Assembly (NCBI GenBank): GCA_040387835.1
Contig: JAZKCZ010000002.1
Location: 645,818 to 709,817 of the forward strand
Direction of reading: 5' to 3'
Length of the DNA: 64,000 bases
Source: Myxococcota bacterium
Lineage (GTDB): Bacteria; Myxococcota; UBA727; JABDBI01
The notes beneath the pieces were generated by a model. It saw only the letters and a list, made by a program, of their open reading frames with translations. It was not told the origin of the DNA and ran no database searches. Positions 26,128 to 35,040 of this stretch are shown in pieces. The position numbers and the translations under genes are program-made. Within the stretch, counting starts at the first letter, position 1; every line of letters starts with the position of its first letter.

Positions 26128-27342
26128 ATGGCAAGACTCCTTTTTATCACCGCGTCAATTTTGCTTTTTACCAGCGCCTATGCAGACGAGTTCGACACCG
26201 CCCGGTTTAGAACATCGAGCTTCAACTGCACAACCAGCCAAGACTGCGGCACCGGTAGTTGCAATAATCAGCATTGCTATTGCAATCCAGGATTCAGAGA
26301 CAGCGTAGATGCACCCTGCGATCACCAGATGGGTGAAAGAGATCCTAACACCGCCTGGGCCCTGGAAGCCGGCCTAGGTTGGCTGTTTCCAGTCGGCTGG
26401 TTTCACTTAGGCTTATGGCCGATGGGCCTTGCTCGACTAGGAGTCGAAGTCGTCGCGGGCTCCTTGCTCACGCTCTACACAGCCGTAAGACACAAACCTA
26501 TCACAGAGATTCGACAAGAAAAACGAGGTCCCATTTGGCTGTTAGGCTTTGGCGCTCTGACCAGTATCGGCCACGTGGCATTCTGGATCATACAGACCGA
26601 CTTCTTGGCGCAGTTTGGCTCCAAACAAGCCAGAGAATCAACAAAATGGCACAAAGATAAAGGCGAAGCAGACGTTGTAATTTTAGCTGATTTAGCCGCG
26701 GAATCCATGCGAATCACCGCGAATACTTTCTCTGAAGACAATTGCGCCATTGTCGAGGGTTGTATCGACGGTCCAGGCGAGCGTCGCCTTTTACGATGGG
26801 ACGAAGTTATCTACAACAAGGGCGAAGGGGATTTCGTCAAAGGACTTGAAAGCCAATTAACGCCTGTGTGGAGTCCATGTCACCAACATTATCACGGTCA
26901 AAACACCGCCAGCCATTTTCTCAAACGTGAGCTGCTCGATGCCTCCAACAATACCGTCCGCCAGATTTATCATGGGCACAAAGCCGGCTACTGCTACCTA
27001 GATTCAAGACGAATTAGCGGTTCGTATGAGAATAAATTCGACTGCGGCAGCCCACAATTTACCCGCGATCTTCTGCAGGGAATTACTTCAGGTTGGGCAG
27101 ACGTCTATGGCTCCGAAACAGATTGCCAATGGATTGACATCACGGGCCTGCCGGCAGGTACTTATCAGCTGGTTTTGACCATCAATCCGCTCGGAATCTA
27201 CTATCAAGACAAGAATTTGACCAACAACCGCGGGATTGTGGAAGTGGTTATTCCACCGATGGATGGCAGCAAAGAACGCATACGCCATGGTGTCTACGTC
27301 AATGCCACCGTCTTGAGCGGTGAAGTCGTCCCCAACATTTAA
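26128..27342 (+). CDS. Lysyl-oxidase-like exported protein
   Basis: 404 residues. A signal peptide (cleavage near AYA-DE) leads to a Cys-rich EGF-like segment (about 30-65), hydrophobic membrane-spanning stretches (about 75-160) and a C-terminal lysyl-oxidase domain (about 210-395). The copper site CHQHYH is His252/254/256. The cofactor Lys is Lys285 in GHKAGYC and the cofactor Tyr is Tyr327 in ADVYGSETDCQWIDIT. All residues needed for the lysine tyrosylquinone cofactor of animal LOX thus appear present. The family oxidises peptidyl lysine to aldehyde and crosslinks proteins. Its substrate here is unknown. A membrane protein gene follows 12 nt later. Confidence 0.85.
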   Translation: MARLLFITASILLFTSAYADEFDTARFRTSSFNCTTSQDCGTGSCNNQHCYCNPGFRDSVDAPCDHQMGERDPNTAWALEAGLGWLFPVGWFHLGLWPMGLARLGVEVVAGSLLTLYTAVRHKPITEIRQEKRGPIWLLGFGALTSIGHVAFWIIQTDFLAQFGSKQARESTKWHKDKGEADVVILADLAAESMRITANTFSEDNCAIVEGCIDGPGERRLLRWDEVIYNKGEGDFVKGLESQLTPVWSPCHQHYHGQNTASHFLKRELLDASNNTVRQIYHGHKAGYCYLDSRRISGSYENKFDCGSPQFTRDLLQGITSGWADVYGSETDCQWIDITGLPAGTYQLVLTINPLGIYYQDKNLTNNRGIVEVVIPPMDGSKERIRHGVYVNATVLSGEVVPNI

Positions 27343-27354
27343 CTAGGATCTAAC

Positions 27355-28089
27355 ATGACAACGAAACTTCGACTTATCATTGGGATGACGATCTTGAGCC
27401 TCGGGGTTCATGCTACCGAACCTGCGGAACAACCAGAAAAATACGGTTGGTATCACCACTTAGGAGACCACGGCAAAGTTGTATTCCAAGCGTCCTTCTT
27501 GGCACTAGGCATTGGCTCCGCTGCGATGGCTGCCTACTTTCAAACCTTGCAACTGCCGACGTTGATGAAAATGGAAGATAGCCTGCAAGACGATAAAGAA
27601 GACGGCGTGGCCTTAGAGGATAAGCGTTGCGGGCAAGCCTGCATGAGAAACAGTCAGATATATCGCGAATACGGCGAACATACGATAAACGTAGATGTCG
27701 TCGCCACCATAGCGGCGGCATTTGCAGCGATAAACTTTGGCATATCTGCAGCTATTCTTGGGGCGATGGCATGCAATCTTGCAGAAAAAGAGAAATACAT
27801 AGAAAACGTCCATGTTTTCTCAAAAATCGGCGTGATCTCGGGCATGATCGCCGGCATCATGAACTTGGCCGCGGTCGGCATGATGGCCAAACTCGGCGTC
27901 TCCTATCGCGACGGCATTTCCTTGCCTACTTTAGGGAAACTACAAATGGCCCTCTCCGCAGCCATAGGCGCGGTCGTACCGACAGTGCCTTACGTGGTGT
28001 TTGGGTTCGTTAAGATCAGCCAAGCATTCTACGATCGCTTTTGGGGACCTCAAGCTCCAGGTGGGCCAGCCCTGCAGCAGCAAGTATAA
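27355..28089 (+). CDS. Membrane protein, unknown, paired with the lysyl-oxidase gene
   Basis: 244 residues. An N-terminal signal or anchor helix (LRLIIGMTILSLGVHA) is followed by four or five further hydrophobic segments: about 40-65, 115-140, 158-180, 195-225. Between them is a charged loop with a Cys pair (CGQACMRNS). A Pro/Gln-rich tail ends the protein. No family recognised. The close spacing suggests it is co-expressed with the lysyl-oxidase-like protein, possibly as a membrane partner. Confidence 0.65.
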   Translation: MTTKLRLIIGMTILSLGVHATEPAEQPEKYGWYHHLGDHGKVVFQASFLALGIGSAAMAAYFQTLQLPTLMKMEDSLQDDKEDGVALEDKRCGQACMRNSQIYREYGEHTINVDVVATIAAAFAAINFGISAAILGAMACNLAEKEKYIENVHVFSKIGVISGMIAGIMNLAAVGMMAKLGVSYRDGISLPTLGKLQMALSAAIGAVVPTVPYVVFGFVKISQAFYDRFWGPQAPGGPALQQQV

Positions 28090-28130
28090 CGTGGTTTTAC
28101 AAATTCGAGAGTTCAGCATAGCCTGAGCTA

Positions 28131-29459
28131 ATGCGCTCTCTCGAAGATATTTCATCCGCCATCAGTCAGGCAGGCGGAAAACCCGTGCTTGTTGGCGGCT
28201 GTGTTCGCGACCGCCTCATGGGCCGTGATTCTAAAGATTTCGACATCGAAGTCTACGGTCTCGATTTAGGCTCGCTTGAAAGCGTGCTAAATCAGCTTGG
28301 CTCTGTGCACGCGGTCGGAAAAAGCTTCGGTGTATTTAAGCTGTTTAATTTTGACATCAGCCTGCCCCGAACCGAGAACAAGCAAGGCGCGGGACATAAA
28401 GGTTTTGTGGTACAAAGTGACCCAAGCTTAACTTTCGAGCAGGCCTCAAAACGCAGGGATTTTACTGTGAACGCCATGGGCATTGATTTGGCGACGGGCG
28501 AGTTGCTTGACCCGCACGGTGGTCAGAACGATCTAAAAACTCTCACGCTTAAGCATGTATCAGATGCGTTTGATGAAGACCCATTGCGCGTACTTCGTGC
28601 ATGCCAATTTGCGGCGAGGCTAGAATTTAGCATTCATCCGGACACGTTGACAAAATGCCACAATTTATTGCCTGAGCTTAAAACTCTGCCGAAAGAGCGT
28701 ATCGGGGAAGAGTTTAAAAAGCTGTTGATGGCCAACAAGCCATCTATTGGCCTGCAGGCGCTTTTAGATACTCGGGCTTTAGGTCTTTTTCCTGAACTTG
28801 AAGCGCTTATCGGTTGCCAACAAGATCCCAAATGGCATCCTGAGGGCGACGTTTGGATTCATACTCTCATGGTCGTGGATCAAGCAGCTCGTATCAGCGA
28901 TCAGTTATTAATTCGTTTAGGCGCACTCTGTCATGACCTGGGCAAGCCTCCCACAACCAAGTTTGAAGATGGTCGCTGGCGCAGCAAGAACCACGAAGCG
29001 GCAGGCGTTCCACCGACGCAGCAATTTTTGCAAAGGCTGGCGATTGCACAAGATCTGATCAATGAGATAACGCCGTTGGTACAAGATCATCTCAAGCCAT
29101 GCCAGCTGTACAATGTTCGAGATCAAGTTTCAGATGCCGCCATCAAACGACTGGCGACTCGGGTTAATATCGAAAATCTCTGCTTGGTTGCTGAAGCCGA
29201 CTTTTTAGGTCGTACCACTGAAGAAGCACTGGCAGGTCATGACCCTTCTACCGCCTGGCTTCGGGAGCAAGCCGCTAGGCTCGCCGTTACCAACAAACCT
29301 CTCGAGGCCCTCCTGCAAGGCAGGCATCTGCTTGACCTGGGTATGCATGCAGGACCAGCCATGGGCCGGTTGCTCAAAAAAGCCTACGAAGCTCAGATCG
29401 AGGGCGAGTTTGAAACATTGGAAGATGCTCTAGATTGGGTTAAGCAGCACCATGCTTAA
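28131..29459 (+). CDS. cca: tRNA nucleotidyltransferase (CCA-adding) with HD domain
   Basis: 442 residues. Class II nucleotidyltransferase: LVGGCVRDRLMGRDSKDFDIEV carries the two metal-binding Asp residues. RRDFTVNAMGIDLATGELLDPHGG and EDPLRVLRACQFAARL follow as in CCA enzymes. An HD domain (about 240-350) has WIHTLMVVDQAA and LCHDLGKPPT. One tRNA in the window (Cys) already encodes CCA, so repair is at least one role. It overlaps suhB by 8 nt. Confidence 0.92.
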   Translation: MRSLEDISSAISQAGGKPVLVGGCVRDRLMGRDSKDFDIEVYGLDLGSLESVLNQLGSVHAVGKSFGVFKLFNFDISLPRTENKQGAGHKGFVVQSDPSLTFEQASKRRDFTVNAMGIDLATGELLDPHGGQNDLKTLTLKHVSDAFDEDPLRVLRACQFAARLEFSIHPDTLTKCHNLLPELKTLPKERIGEEFKKLLMANKPSIGLQALLDTRALGLFPELEALIGCQQDPKWHPEGDVWIHTLMVVDQAARISDQLLIRLGALCHDLGKPPTTKFEDGRWRSKNHEAAGVPPTQQFLQRLAIAQDLINEITPLVQDHLKPCQLYNVRDQVSDAAIKRLATRVNIENLCLVAEADFLGRTTEEALAGHDPSTAWLREQAARLAVTNKPLEALLQGRHLLDLGMHAGPAMGRLLKKAYEAQIEGEFETLEDALDWVKQHHA

Positions 29460-30237
29460 TACATGTATTCAAATCGCGAGGGAGGCAGGTCAATTAATTT
29501 TAGAGCTTTCCGAAAAGCCGCGTCACATAGAGAAAAAAGCTGCTTTCGACTTGGTTACAGACGCAGATAAAGCGTCGAACGATTTAATTTGCCGCAGATT
29601 GATGGAGGCGTTTCCCACATCCAAGATTTTAGCTGAAGAAAGCACCTCACCCCAGCCCTCTCCATTAAATGGAGAGGGAGTATTATGGATCGTTGATCCG
29701 ATCGATGGAACGACCAACTATGCTCGCGGTATGCCGCATGCGGCGGTTTCAATCGGAGCATATGATTTGGCTAGCCAGGAACTTCTCGTTGGCTGCGTCT
29801 TTAACCCATTTATTAATGAGTGTTTTTGGGCAGCTAAAGGCGAAGGCGCTTACTTAAATGGCGAGCGCATTCATGTCAGCACAATTAATCAATTATCAGA
29901 CGCTGTAGTTGCCACAGGATTTTTCAATACGGGCGATCTGACTTTCGAAACCAGCAACCTGCCCGAAGCCTACAGGTTCATCCAAAGCTGCCTCGGCCTA
30001 AGAAGAGCGGGCGCCGCTAGCCTCGATCTATGCTGGGTGGCCATGGGGCGCTTAGATATGTACTGGGAAAAAGGCCTCAAGGCCTGGGATCTGGCAGCAG
30101 GCGCATTGATCGTCCAAGAGGCTGGTGGAAAGTTGTCGAACTACCAAGACGAAAAATTGGATATTTTTCAAGGCACTGTCTTGGCCAGCAATGGGCATTT
30201 GCATAAAACATCTATTGATATATTAAATAATCAATGA
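29452..30237 (+). CDS. suhB: Inositol-1-monophosphatase family protein (SuhB-like)
   Basis: 261 residues. FIG superfamily motifs are DLVTDADKASN, ILAEES (metal-binding Glu), WIVDPIDGTTNYARG and the C-terminal KAWDLAAGALIVQEAGG. Between ILAEES and WIVDP lies an odd stretch, TSPQPSPLNGEG, encoded by a palindromic repeat (29646-29680). This is the position where family members carry a variable loop. It sits between cca and mnmA with 8- and 4-nt overlaps. Confidence 0.92.
   Translation: MLNTCIQIAREAGQLILELSEKPRHIEKKAAFDLVTDADKASNDLICRRLMEAFPTSKILAEESTSPQPSPLNGEGVLWIVDPIDGTTNYARGMPHAAVSIGAYDLASQELLVGCVFNPFINECFWAAKGEGAYLNGERIHVSTINQLSDAVVATGFFNTGDLTFETSNLPEAYRFIQSCLGLRRAGAASLDLCWVAMGRLDMYWEKGLKAWDLAAGALIVQEAGGKLSNYQDEKLDIFQGTVLASNGHLHKTSIDILNNQ
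29646..29680. repeat. Palindromic repeat inserted in frame in suhB
   Basis: CCCTCTCCAT (29656-29665) and ATGGAGAGGG (29669-29678) form a perfect 10-bp stem with a 3-nt loop, preceded by CTCACCCCAG. Sequences of this type recur as intergenic repeats in many proteobacteria. Here it is translated as part of SuhB. Confidence 0.7.
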
Positions 30238-31322
30238 AAATCGTGGTTGCTATGTCCGGAGGGGTGGACTCCTCTGTTGCAGCTCTGCTTCTTAAGGAGC
30301 AGGGCCATGAAGTTATTGGTGTGTCGTTGAGACTCGCTCCTGATGATAATGGCTCTCTTGAGAAACGCGAGGGGCGCTGTTGTTCAATAGACGATATGAC
30401 CGACGCTCGGCAAGTTTGCGATCGGTTGGGTATCCCATTTTACGCCATCGACTCCAGAGACAAGTTTAAAGAAGTGGTATTTGACCCGTTTATTAAAGCC
30501 TATCGGCAAGGCATTACCCCTATCCCTTGTTTGGCGTGCAATCATGAAGTTAAATTTGGCGATTTATATAAAACCGCGCAAAGTTTAGGCGCCCAGCTAG
30601 CGACCGGACATTATGCGCAGGTAATCGATTATCAAGGCGTTAAAACCTTGGCGCGGCCTGAAGATCAGGCGAGAGACCAGACATATTACTTATACGGTAC
30701 AGACGCGGAAGTTGTGCAGAGCTTGCATCTTCCTTTAGGCGGGTTGCATAAACCAGCCGTTAGAGAACTTGCCAAAAAGATGGGCATGAAAGTCCACGAC
30801 AAGCCAGATAGCCACGAAATTTGCTTCGTACCGGATGGTAATCACGCCCGCGTGGTTGAAGGGGCGAGCGGGCCGATGCCAAGTGGGGCAATGGTGAATA
30901 GCGAAGGTAAGCAAGTATCTAGCCATGCAGGCGTGCATCACTTCACCATCGGACAACGCCGCGGTATCGGCGTTGGGCTTGGTGAGAAAGCTTATGTGGC
31001 TGATTTAGATGCTGACAAGCAGCTGGTCACTCTAGGTCCTAAATCGGCCTTGGCGTGCACCAAAATCAGTGCCGGCCCTGTCCGGGTAATCGTGCCGACC
31101 CATTTATGGCCAGAGATCGTGGAAGTTCAAATCAGAGCGAGACATCAGCCACAACAGGCGAGATGGTCCATCGATGATAGCGGCCAGCTGATTTTTGATT
31201 TTCTGGAGCCGACCTATGCGGTCGCTCTTGGTCAAGCGGCCGTCGTATACGATAACAACGCCATGCTTGGCGGCGGGCTCATCACCGGCCGGTTAGATGG
31301 GAAGTTTCCGAGAAAAATCTAA
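30234..31322 (+). CDS. mnmA: tRNA-specific 2-thiouridylase MnmA
   Basis: 362 residues. The N-terminal PP-loop is AMSGGVDSSVAALLL. The first catalytic Cys is in TPIPCLACNHEVKFG and the second in SHEICFVPDGNH. It thiolates U34 of Lys/Glu/Gln tRNAs. Its start overlaps suhB by 4 nt (ATGA) and its end overlaps the convergent 1220-residue gene by 4 nt. Confidence 0.95.
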   Translation: MKIVVAMSGGVDSSVAALLLKEQGHEVIGVSLRLAPDDNGSLEKREGRCCSIDDMTDARQVCDRLGIPFYAIDSRDKFKEVVFDPFIKAYRQGITPIPCLACNHEVKFGDLYKTAQSLGAQLATGHYAQVIDYQGVKTLARPEDQARDQTYYLYGTDAEVVQSLHLPLGGLHKPAVRELAKKMGMKVHDKPDSHEICFVPDGNHARVVEGASGPMPSGAMVNSEGKQVSSHAGVHHFTIGQRRGIGVGLGEKAYVADLDADKQLVTLGPKSALACTKISAGPVRVIVPTHLWPEIVEVQIRARHQPQQARWSIDDSGQLIFDFLEPTYAVALGQAAVVYDNNAMLGGGLITGRLDGKFPRKI

Positions 31323-34300
31323 TTAGGCGATGACTGAAACATTGCTGCCTTCATTAAAATGGCAGCTTCCGACCAAGATAATTTGAGCGAAACCAGCAGG
31401 GCAGCAACTTGTGAATTACCATAACCCCGCTGAACAAGTTCAGCTAAACATCTTAAGCCTTGCTGGCGTGCATTTTGATCAGAACTTTCGATGAGTTTTC
31501 CGGCCAGAGCTATCATGGATGAAATAGCTGACTCTCGTGCATACATCGTTACGAAATCGAAAAATTCGGACGCGTCTTTCGCATGAATGACAGCCATCAA
31601 AAAGTGTTCTTTTTGTGCTTCTGAAACTGAACCACTAGCAAGTAAACCATCAATTAAATTGAGACTTCTGTACTGAATATCATCGTCATAATCACCAAAT
31701 TCCAGCAACGCCTTTTCTGCAATCCGAATGGCCAAGTCCACGCGCCGTCCTTCGGCTAAGTCTGTGATTGATTTTTGAATCACCGAAGCTTGCCGCTGGT
31801 TTGCCATATCTTCAAACGCGCGTTTTTCTATCTTTTCGTCAGAAACTGGAAATGAACCGCCAATTTCATCAATATATTGGCCGTGGATCCCTCTTTTGTC
31901 CCAGACAGCGGACCCTGGCTCGAGCCTGCTCAACATCTTTTTGGCTAGGTCGTCATAACCCGAGCGAAGGGCAGTATGGATGACGGTTTCGCCGAATAGA
32001 TCTTGATGCTCCAAATCGATTTCCGCCATTTTACTCAGCAGCAACCCAATGATCTGATTGTCCGCTTTTCCGTGTTCAGTTTTTCGGAGATACACCTGTA
32101 AAAGACTTTGGCCATTTTGATTTCGGCTGTGGATTCGAGCTGGACTTGCGGCTAAAAATGCCTCCAATTGCTCAAAATCGCCTCGAAGCAATGTTCTAAA
32201 GACTGCGTCATCGTCTCGTTGTAGCCTACTTGATAATTTTGCAGAATCATTTGGCATCACCACAATTGCGTCAGAAACCACTATGTTTGTGCCCAATCGC
32301 TGAGAAATACCATCGGCATCTGGAGGCGTCACCAGCGTGGTAGACCCACCGCCATCTAAATTAATTGCATATCGACATTGATATTTATCGCGAATTAACT
32401 TTGCAAAAGCCGGCAGAGTCGTCCCGCCTGTTTCTGCGATAATTATCACCTGCCCATCAGGCATCAAGCCAACAGCTGTACGACGGGTTTCTATACTAGT
32501 ATGATCAGAAAAGTCCCCTGAAACTTCACCTTCTCGAATCAAAATATCGCTACCCGATACCATGTAATCCAAGCCGGCCATGCGTGCAGTCTGAGTCTGA
32601 TCTTTCGCTTCTAATGCATAGGCTTGACTCAAACCGTCACCAATTTTTAAGGCCCGAAACCGCTCGATACCAGTAGCGACTGGTGTTTTTAACACATAAC
32701 CGTTGGGCTTTTCTTCATCCACTTTAACATCGTGCTCAATTTTTGAAATAACGCCATTTTGAACCTCAATTGAATGAGTCACACCTGCATCATCATAATA
32801 AAAATTGGCGAGGGCCGTGTGGGTGCTGATGGGCGTCACCCTGATCAAAGGTATTGGGGTCGAGCCGGGCACCAACGTTGCTTGCCAAGCAACCTTGACC
32901 TCACCGAATTCGAAATGAGAACCATCCTGATTCCAACCAATCAGAGGTTGATAAGCGTCTGTATCAGATAGGAGTTGATCGCCTACTTTGAGCACAGCGC
33001 TAGGAAAAGCTTGGGTTTCCGCACCGGAGAATTGCTTCGCTTTACCAACCATCCACCCCAACGACCATCTCGCCCCAGCGCCGCCGGAAAAAAAGCCGGC
33101 ATTCACACCTGCGATTGCCCCGGCGTTGCGAGTGATATCTTCAACGCGTCCTCCTGCAGAATAGCCCTCAGATAGAGGTGCCACCAAACGCATCTGATGT
33201 TTTTTAGGATCGAAAACCAACGCAGTGGTCGAGGGGCTCAATTCATCCACCTGGATCGCATGAACTCGAGAAGATGTCGGTATCCTGGAAATTTCAACAC
33301 CAAGCTCCTGTGCTAAAAATTGGGGAATGCCCCTAAGCATCTTGAAATAGTTTGCTTTGATGCGCTCCATTTCGCTCTGGCGATTATTGACACGCTCCGC
33401 AATGGTAGAAAAAATAGGTGCTAGCAGTTGTTCCACACTCTCTTGCTCAGACGCCTCTGTCAGCTGGCGAACGCGAAGGAGGGCATCGCCGACTCGCTCG
33501 TCGAGCAATAAAGCTTTCAAATCGTCCGGGCGCGACCTAAGCCCAGCGATAAATTGGTCATACACACGTCTATCTTTCAGAACCGGGCCGTTCGAAAAAT
33601 CTTCATTAGATTCATAAACGCTCCAATAACTCCGACCCTTATCAAACGCTATGAGATGACCGTCCTGACCCACTCCGAATTGCCCTGCATGCACATCTGT
33701 ATTTTGCAAAACGATGTCTGTCAGCATGCTAACAAATAGGTCAACTCTCTGAACATGATTAAGCTGAGAGTAGAGCTGCGGGCTATGAAAAATTCTGTCG
33801 GTTGCAGTCCAGTCTATTTCATTAAATGGATAGGCAATGCTGTTTCCCAAAGCCTTTCCTTCAGGCAAAAGTCCCGCGCTAATATGATTTGCTAAAGTTG
33901 AAGCAGCGGCTTCATGCCTCGGCAGTAAATGCTCAGCCAATTTAAGCGTATTTTCTTCTGATCCAATAAAAGTCTTAAAAAACATCACATCGCCATGGCT
34001 GGTGTAAACGCGATAAGGGGTATTAATACCAGATCTTACCACCGGCTCCACCATGGTCGCATTTGGAATTAACGCCTGCAGCACAGCCCGGTCGCGTGGC
34101 GGCATTTCGTTGGGAAATTGAAGCTCATGAATTCGCTCGGGAATCTCGACGAATACCGGGTCCACACTTGCCACATACTGGGTGCTCAATGAATTTAGGC
34201 CACCCTCTTGCAGGCGTCCAACATCCATCAAAGATCTACTCTCGGCGCGGCCCTCCGTATGAGAGGCACCAGGCCCAAAACCCATTTCAGGCGCTAGCAT

Positions 34301-34981
34301 CGCTACCCGCGCCATGGTTCCAAGTATGATTCTGGCAGTTTCAGACATACCCCGAGGGGCATCGTTCGAGTGGCGCGTTTGCAACTGGGCCTCATACTTA
34401 CTTTGAAGCTCTTGCCTGCCTGTGCTTGAATTGATGGGTTCGCCACATTGCGCCAATAAGTCCTTATATCGCTGCTTGATAGCATCGTATTCAGGCATGC
34501 CATTAAGCAGTTCGATCGTCTCAAGCAAATGGCTTTGCAACGCAGCTAATTGTTCTGGATCCTTGGACTTTTTAGCCGAACCTACCAGCGCGCCAAATCC
34601 TCCATAAGATGCCTTGGGCCGTAAGAAGCGGACTTCTTTTTGCGCAATATCAAAATGTGCTTCAATGAGATGTTCTAAAGAAGCACTTTGTATTTCACTT
34701 TGGAAATTTTGCCGAAGCTGAGGTTCAGCGTGCGCTGCCTTTGCGCTTGCTTCTTTTTCGAATTTATAGACTGCTTGCCAGTTTGGCGGCCTCAGGCTTA
34801 CCGGCCGACCAGCTTCAGGCGTGGCAGCAATATAGGCGTGATTCCAAGCATTGTATGCTTCTAAAAAAGGCCCGTCGGTCTCTTCAAAATGATCGCCCAA
34901 CGGCGCATCATCATGAGGCGGGAGATCCGCTTCGTTTGCATGAAATGCCAAAACGGCACCCGGCCTAAGTTCAACCCCCAC
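31319..34981 (-). CDS. Large effector-like fusion: kinase-like, phosphodiester glycosidase (NAGPA) and ankyrin repeats
   Basis: 1220 residues from a GTG start preceded by GAGAGGGG. Helical N-terminus (1-310) with no match. A kinase-like region (about 315-520) has VMFFKTFIG, a HEAAASTLANHI helix, NTDVHAGQFGV near 428 and LIAFDKGRS, like the catalytic and metal loops of PI3/4- and HipA-type kinases. A phosphodiester glycosidase domain (about 590-905) has GVNAGFFSGG near 626, RTAVGLMPDGQVIIIAE and NLDGGGSTTLV near 877. Ankyrin-like repeats (about 915-1030: NQNGQSLLQVYLRK, DLFGETVIHTALRSG) and a helical tail follow. No signal peptide is visible. The combination looks like a secreted effector, but no secretion system is in view. 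Confidence 0.7.
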   Translation of the reverse strand: MGVELRPGAVLAFHANEADLPPHDDAPLGDHFEETDGPFLEAYNAWNHAYIAATPEAGRPVSLRPPNWQAVYKFEKEASAKAAHAEPQLRQNFQSEIQSASLEHLIEAHFDIAQKEVRFLRPKASYGGFGALVGSAKKSKDPEQLAALQSHLLETIELLNGMPEYDAIKQRYKDLLAQCGEPINSSTGRQELQSKYEAQLQTRHSNDAPRGMSETARIILGTMARVAMLAPEMGFGPGASHTEGRAESRSLMDVGRLQEGGLNSLSTQYVASVDPVFVEIPERIHELQFPNEMPPRDRAVLQALIPNATMVEPVVRSGINTPYRVYTSHGDVMFFKTFIGSEENTLKLAEHLLPRHEAAASTLANHISAGLLPEGKALGNSIAYPFNEIDWTATDRIFHSPQLYSQLNHVQRVDLFVSMLTDIVLQNTDVHAGQFGVGQDGHLIAFDKGRSYWSVYESNEDFSNGPVLKDRRVYDQFIAGLRSRPDDLKALLLDERVGDALLRVRQLTEASEQESVEQLLAPIFSTIAERVNNRQSEMERIKANYFKMLRGIPQFLAQELGVEISRIPTSSRVHAIQVDELSPSTTALVFDPKKHQMRLVAPLSEGYSAGGRVEDITRNAGAIAGVNAGFFSGGAGARWSLGWMVGKAKQFSGAETQAFPSAVLKVGDQLLSDTDAYQPLIGWNQDGSHFEFGEVKVAWQATLVPGSTPIPLIRVTPISTHTALANFYYDDAGVTHSIEVQNGVISKIEHDVKVDEEKPNGYVLKTPVATGIERFRALKIGDGLSQAYALEAKDQTQTARMAGLDYMVSGSDILIREGEVSGDFSDHTSIETRRTAVGLMPDGQVIIIAETGGTTLPAFAKLIRDKYQCRYAINLDGGGSTTLVTPPDADGISQRLGTNIVVSDAIVVMPNDSAKLSSRLQRDDDAVFRTLLRGDFEQLEAFLAASPARIHSRNQNGQSLLQVYLRKTEHGKADNQIIGLLLSKMAEIDLEHQDLFGETVIHTALRSGYDDLAKKMLSRLEPGSAVWDKRGIHGQYIDEIGGSFPVSDEKIEKRAFEDMANQRQASVIQKSITDLAEGRRVDLAIRIAEKALLEFGDYDDDIQYRSLNLIDGLLASGSVSEAQKEHFLMAVIHAKDASEFFDFVTMYARESAISSMIALAGKLIESSDQNARQQGLRCLAELVQRGYGNSQVAALLVSLKLSWSEAAILMKAAMFQSSPN

Positions 34982-35040
34982 AAGTCCCCTCTCTTAAAGG
35001 GTATCATAACTTGTAGGGGCACTAGACTGGAGCTCAGTAA

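Noticed and set aside
31319-34981. Frameshifted join of two genes to explain the 1220-residue fusion
   Set aside because: The frame is uninterrupted with even codon use and no internal start with a Shine-Dalgarno at a domain border; kept as one gene.
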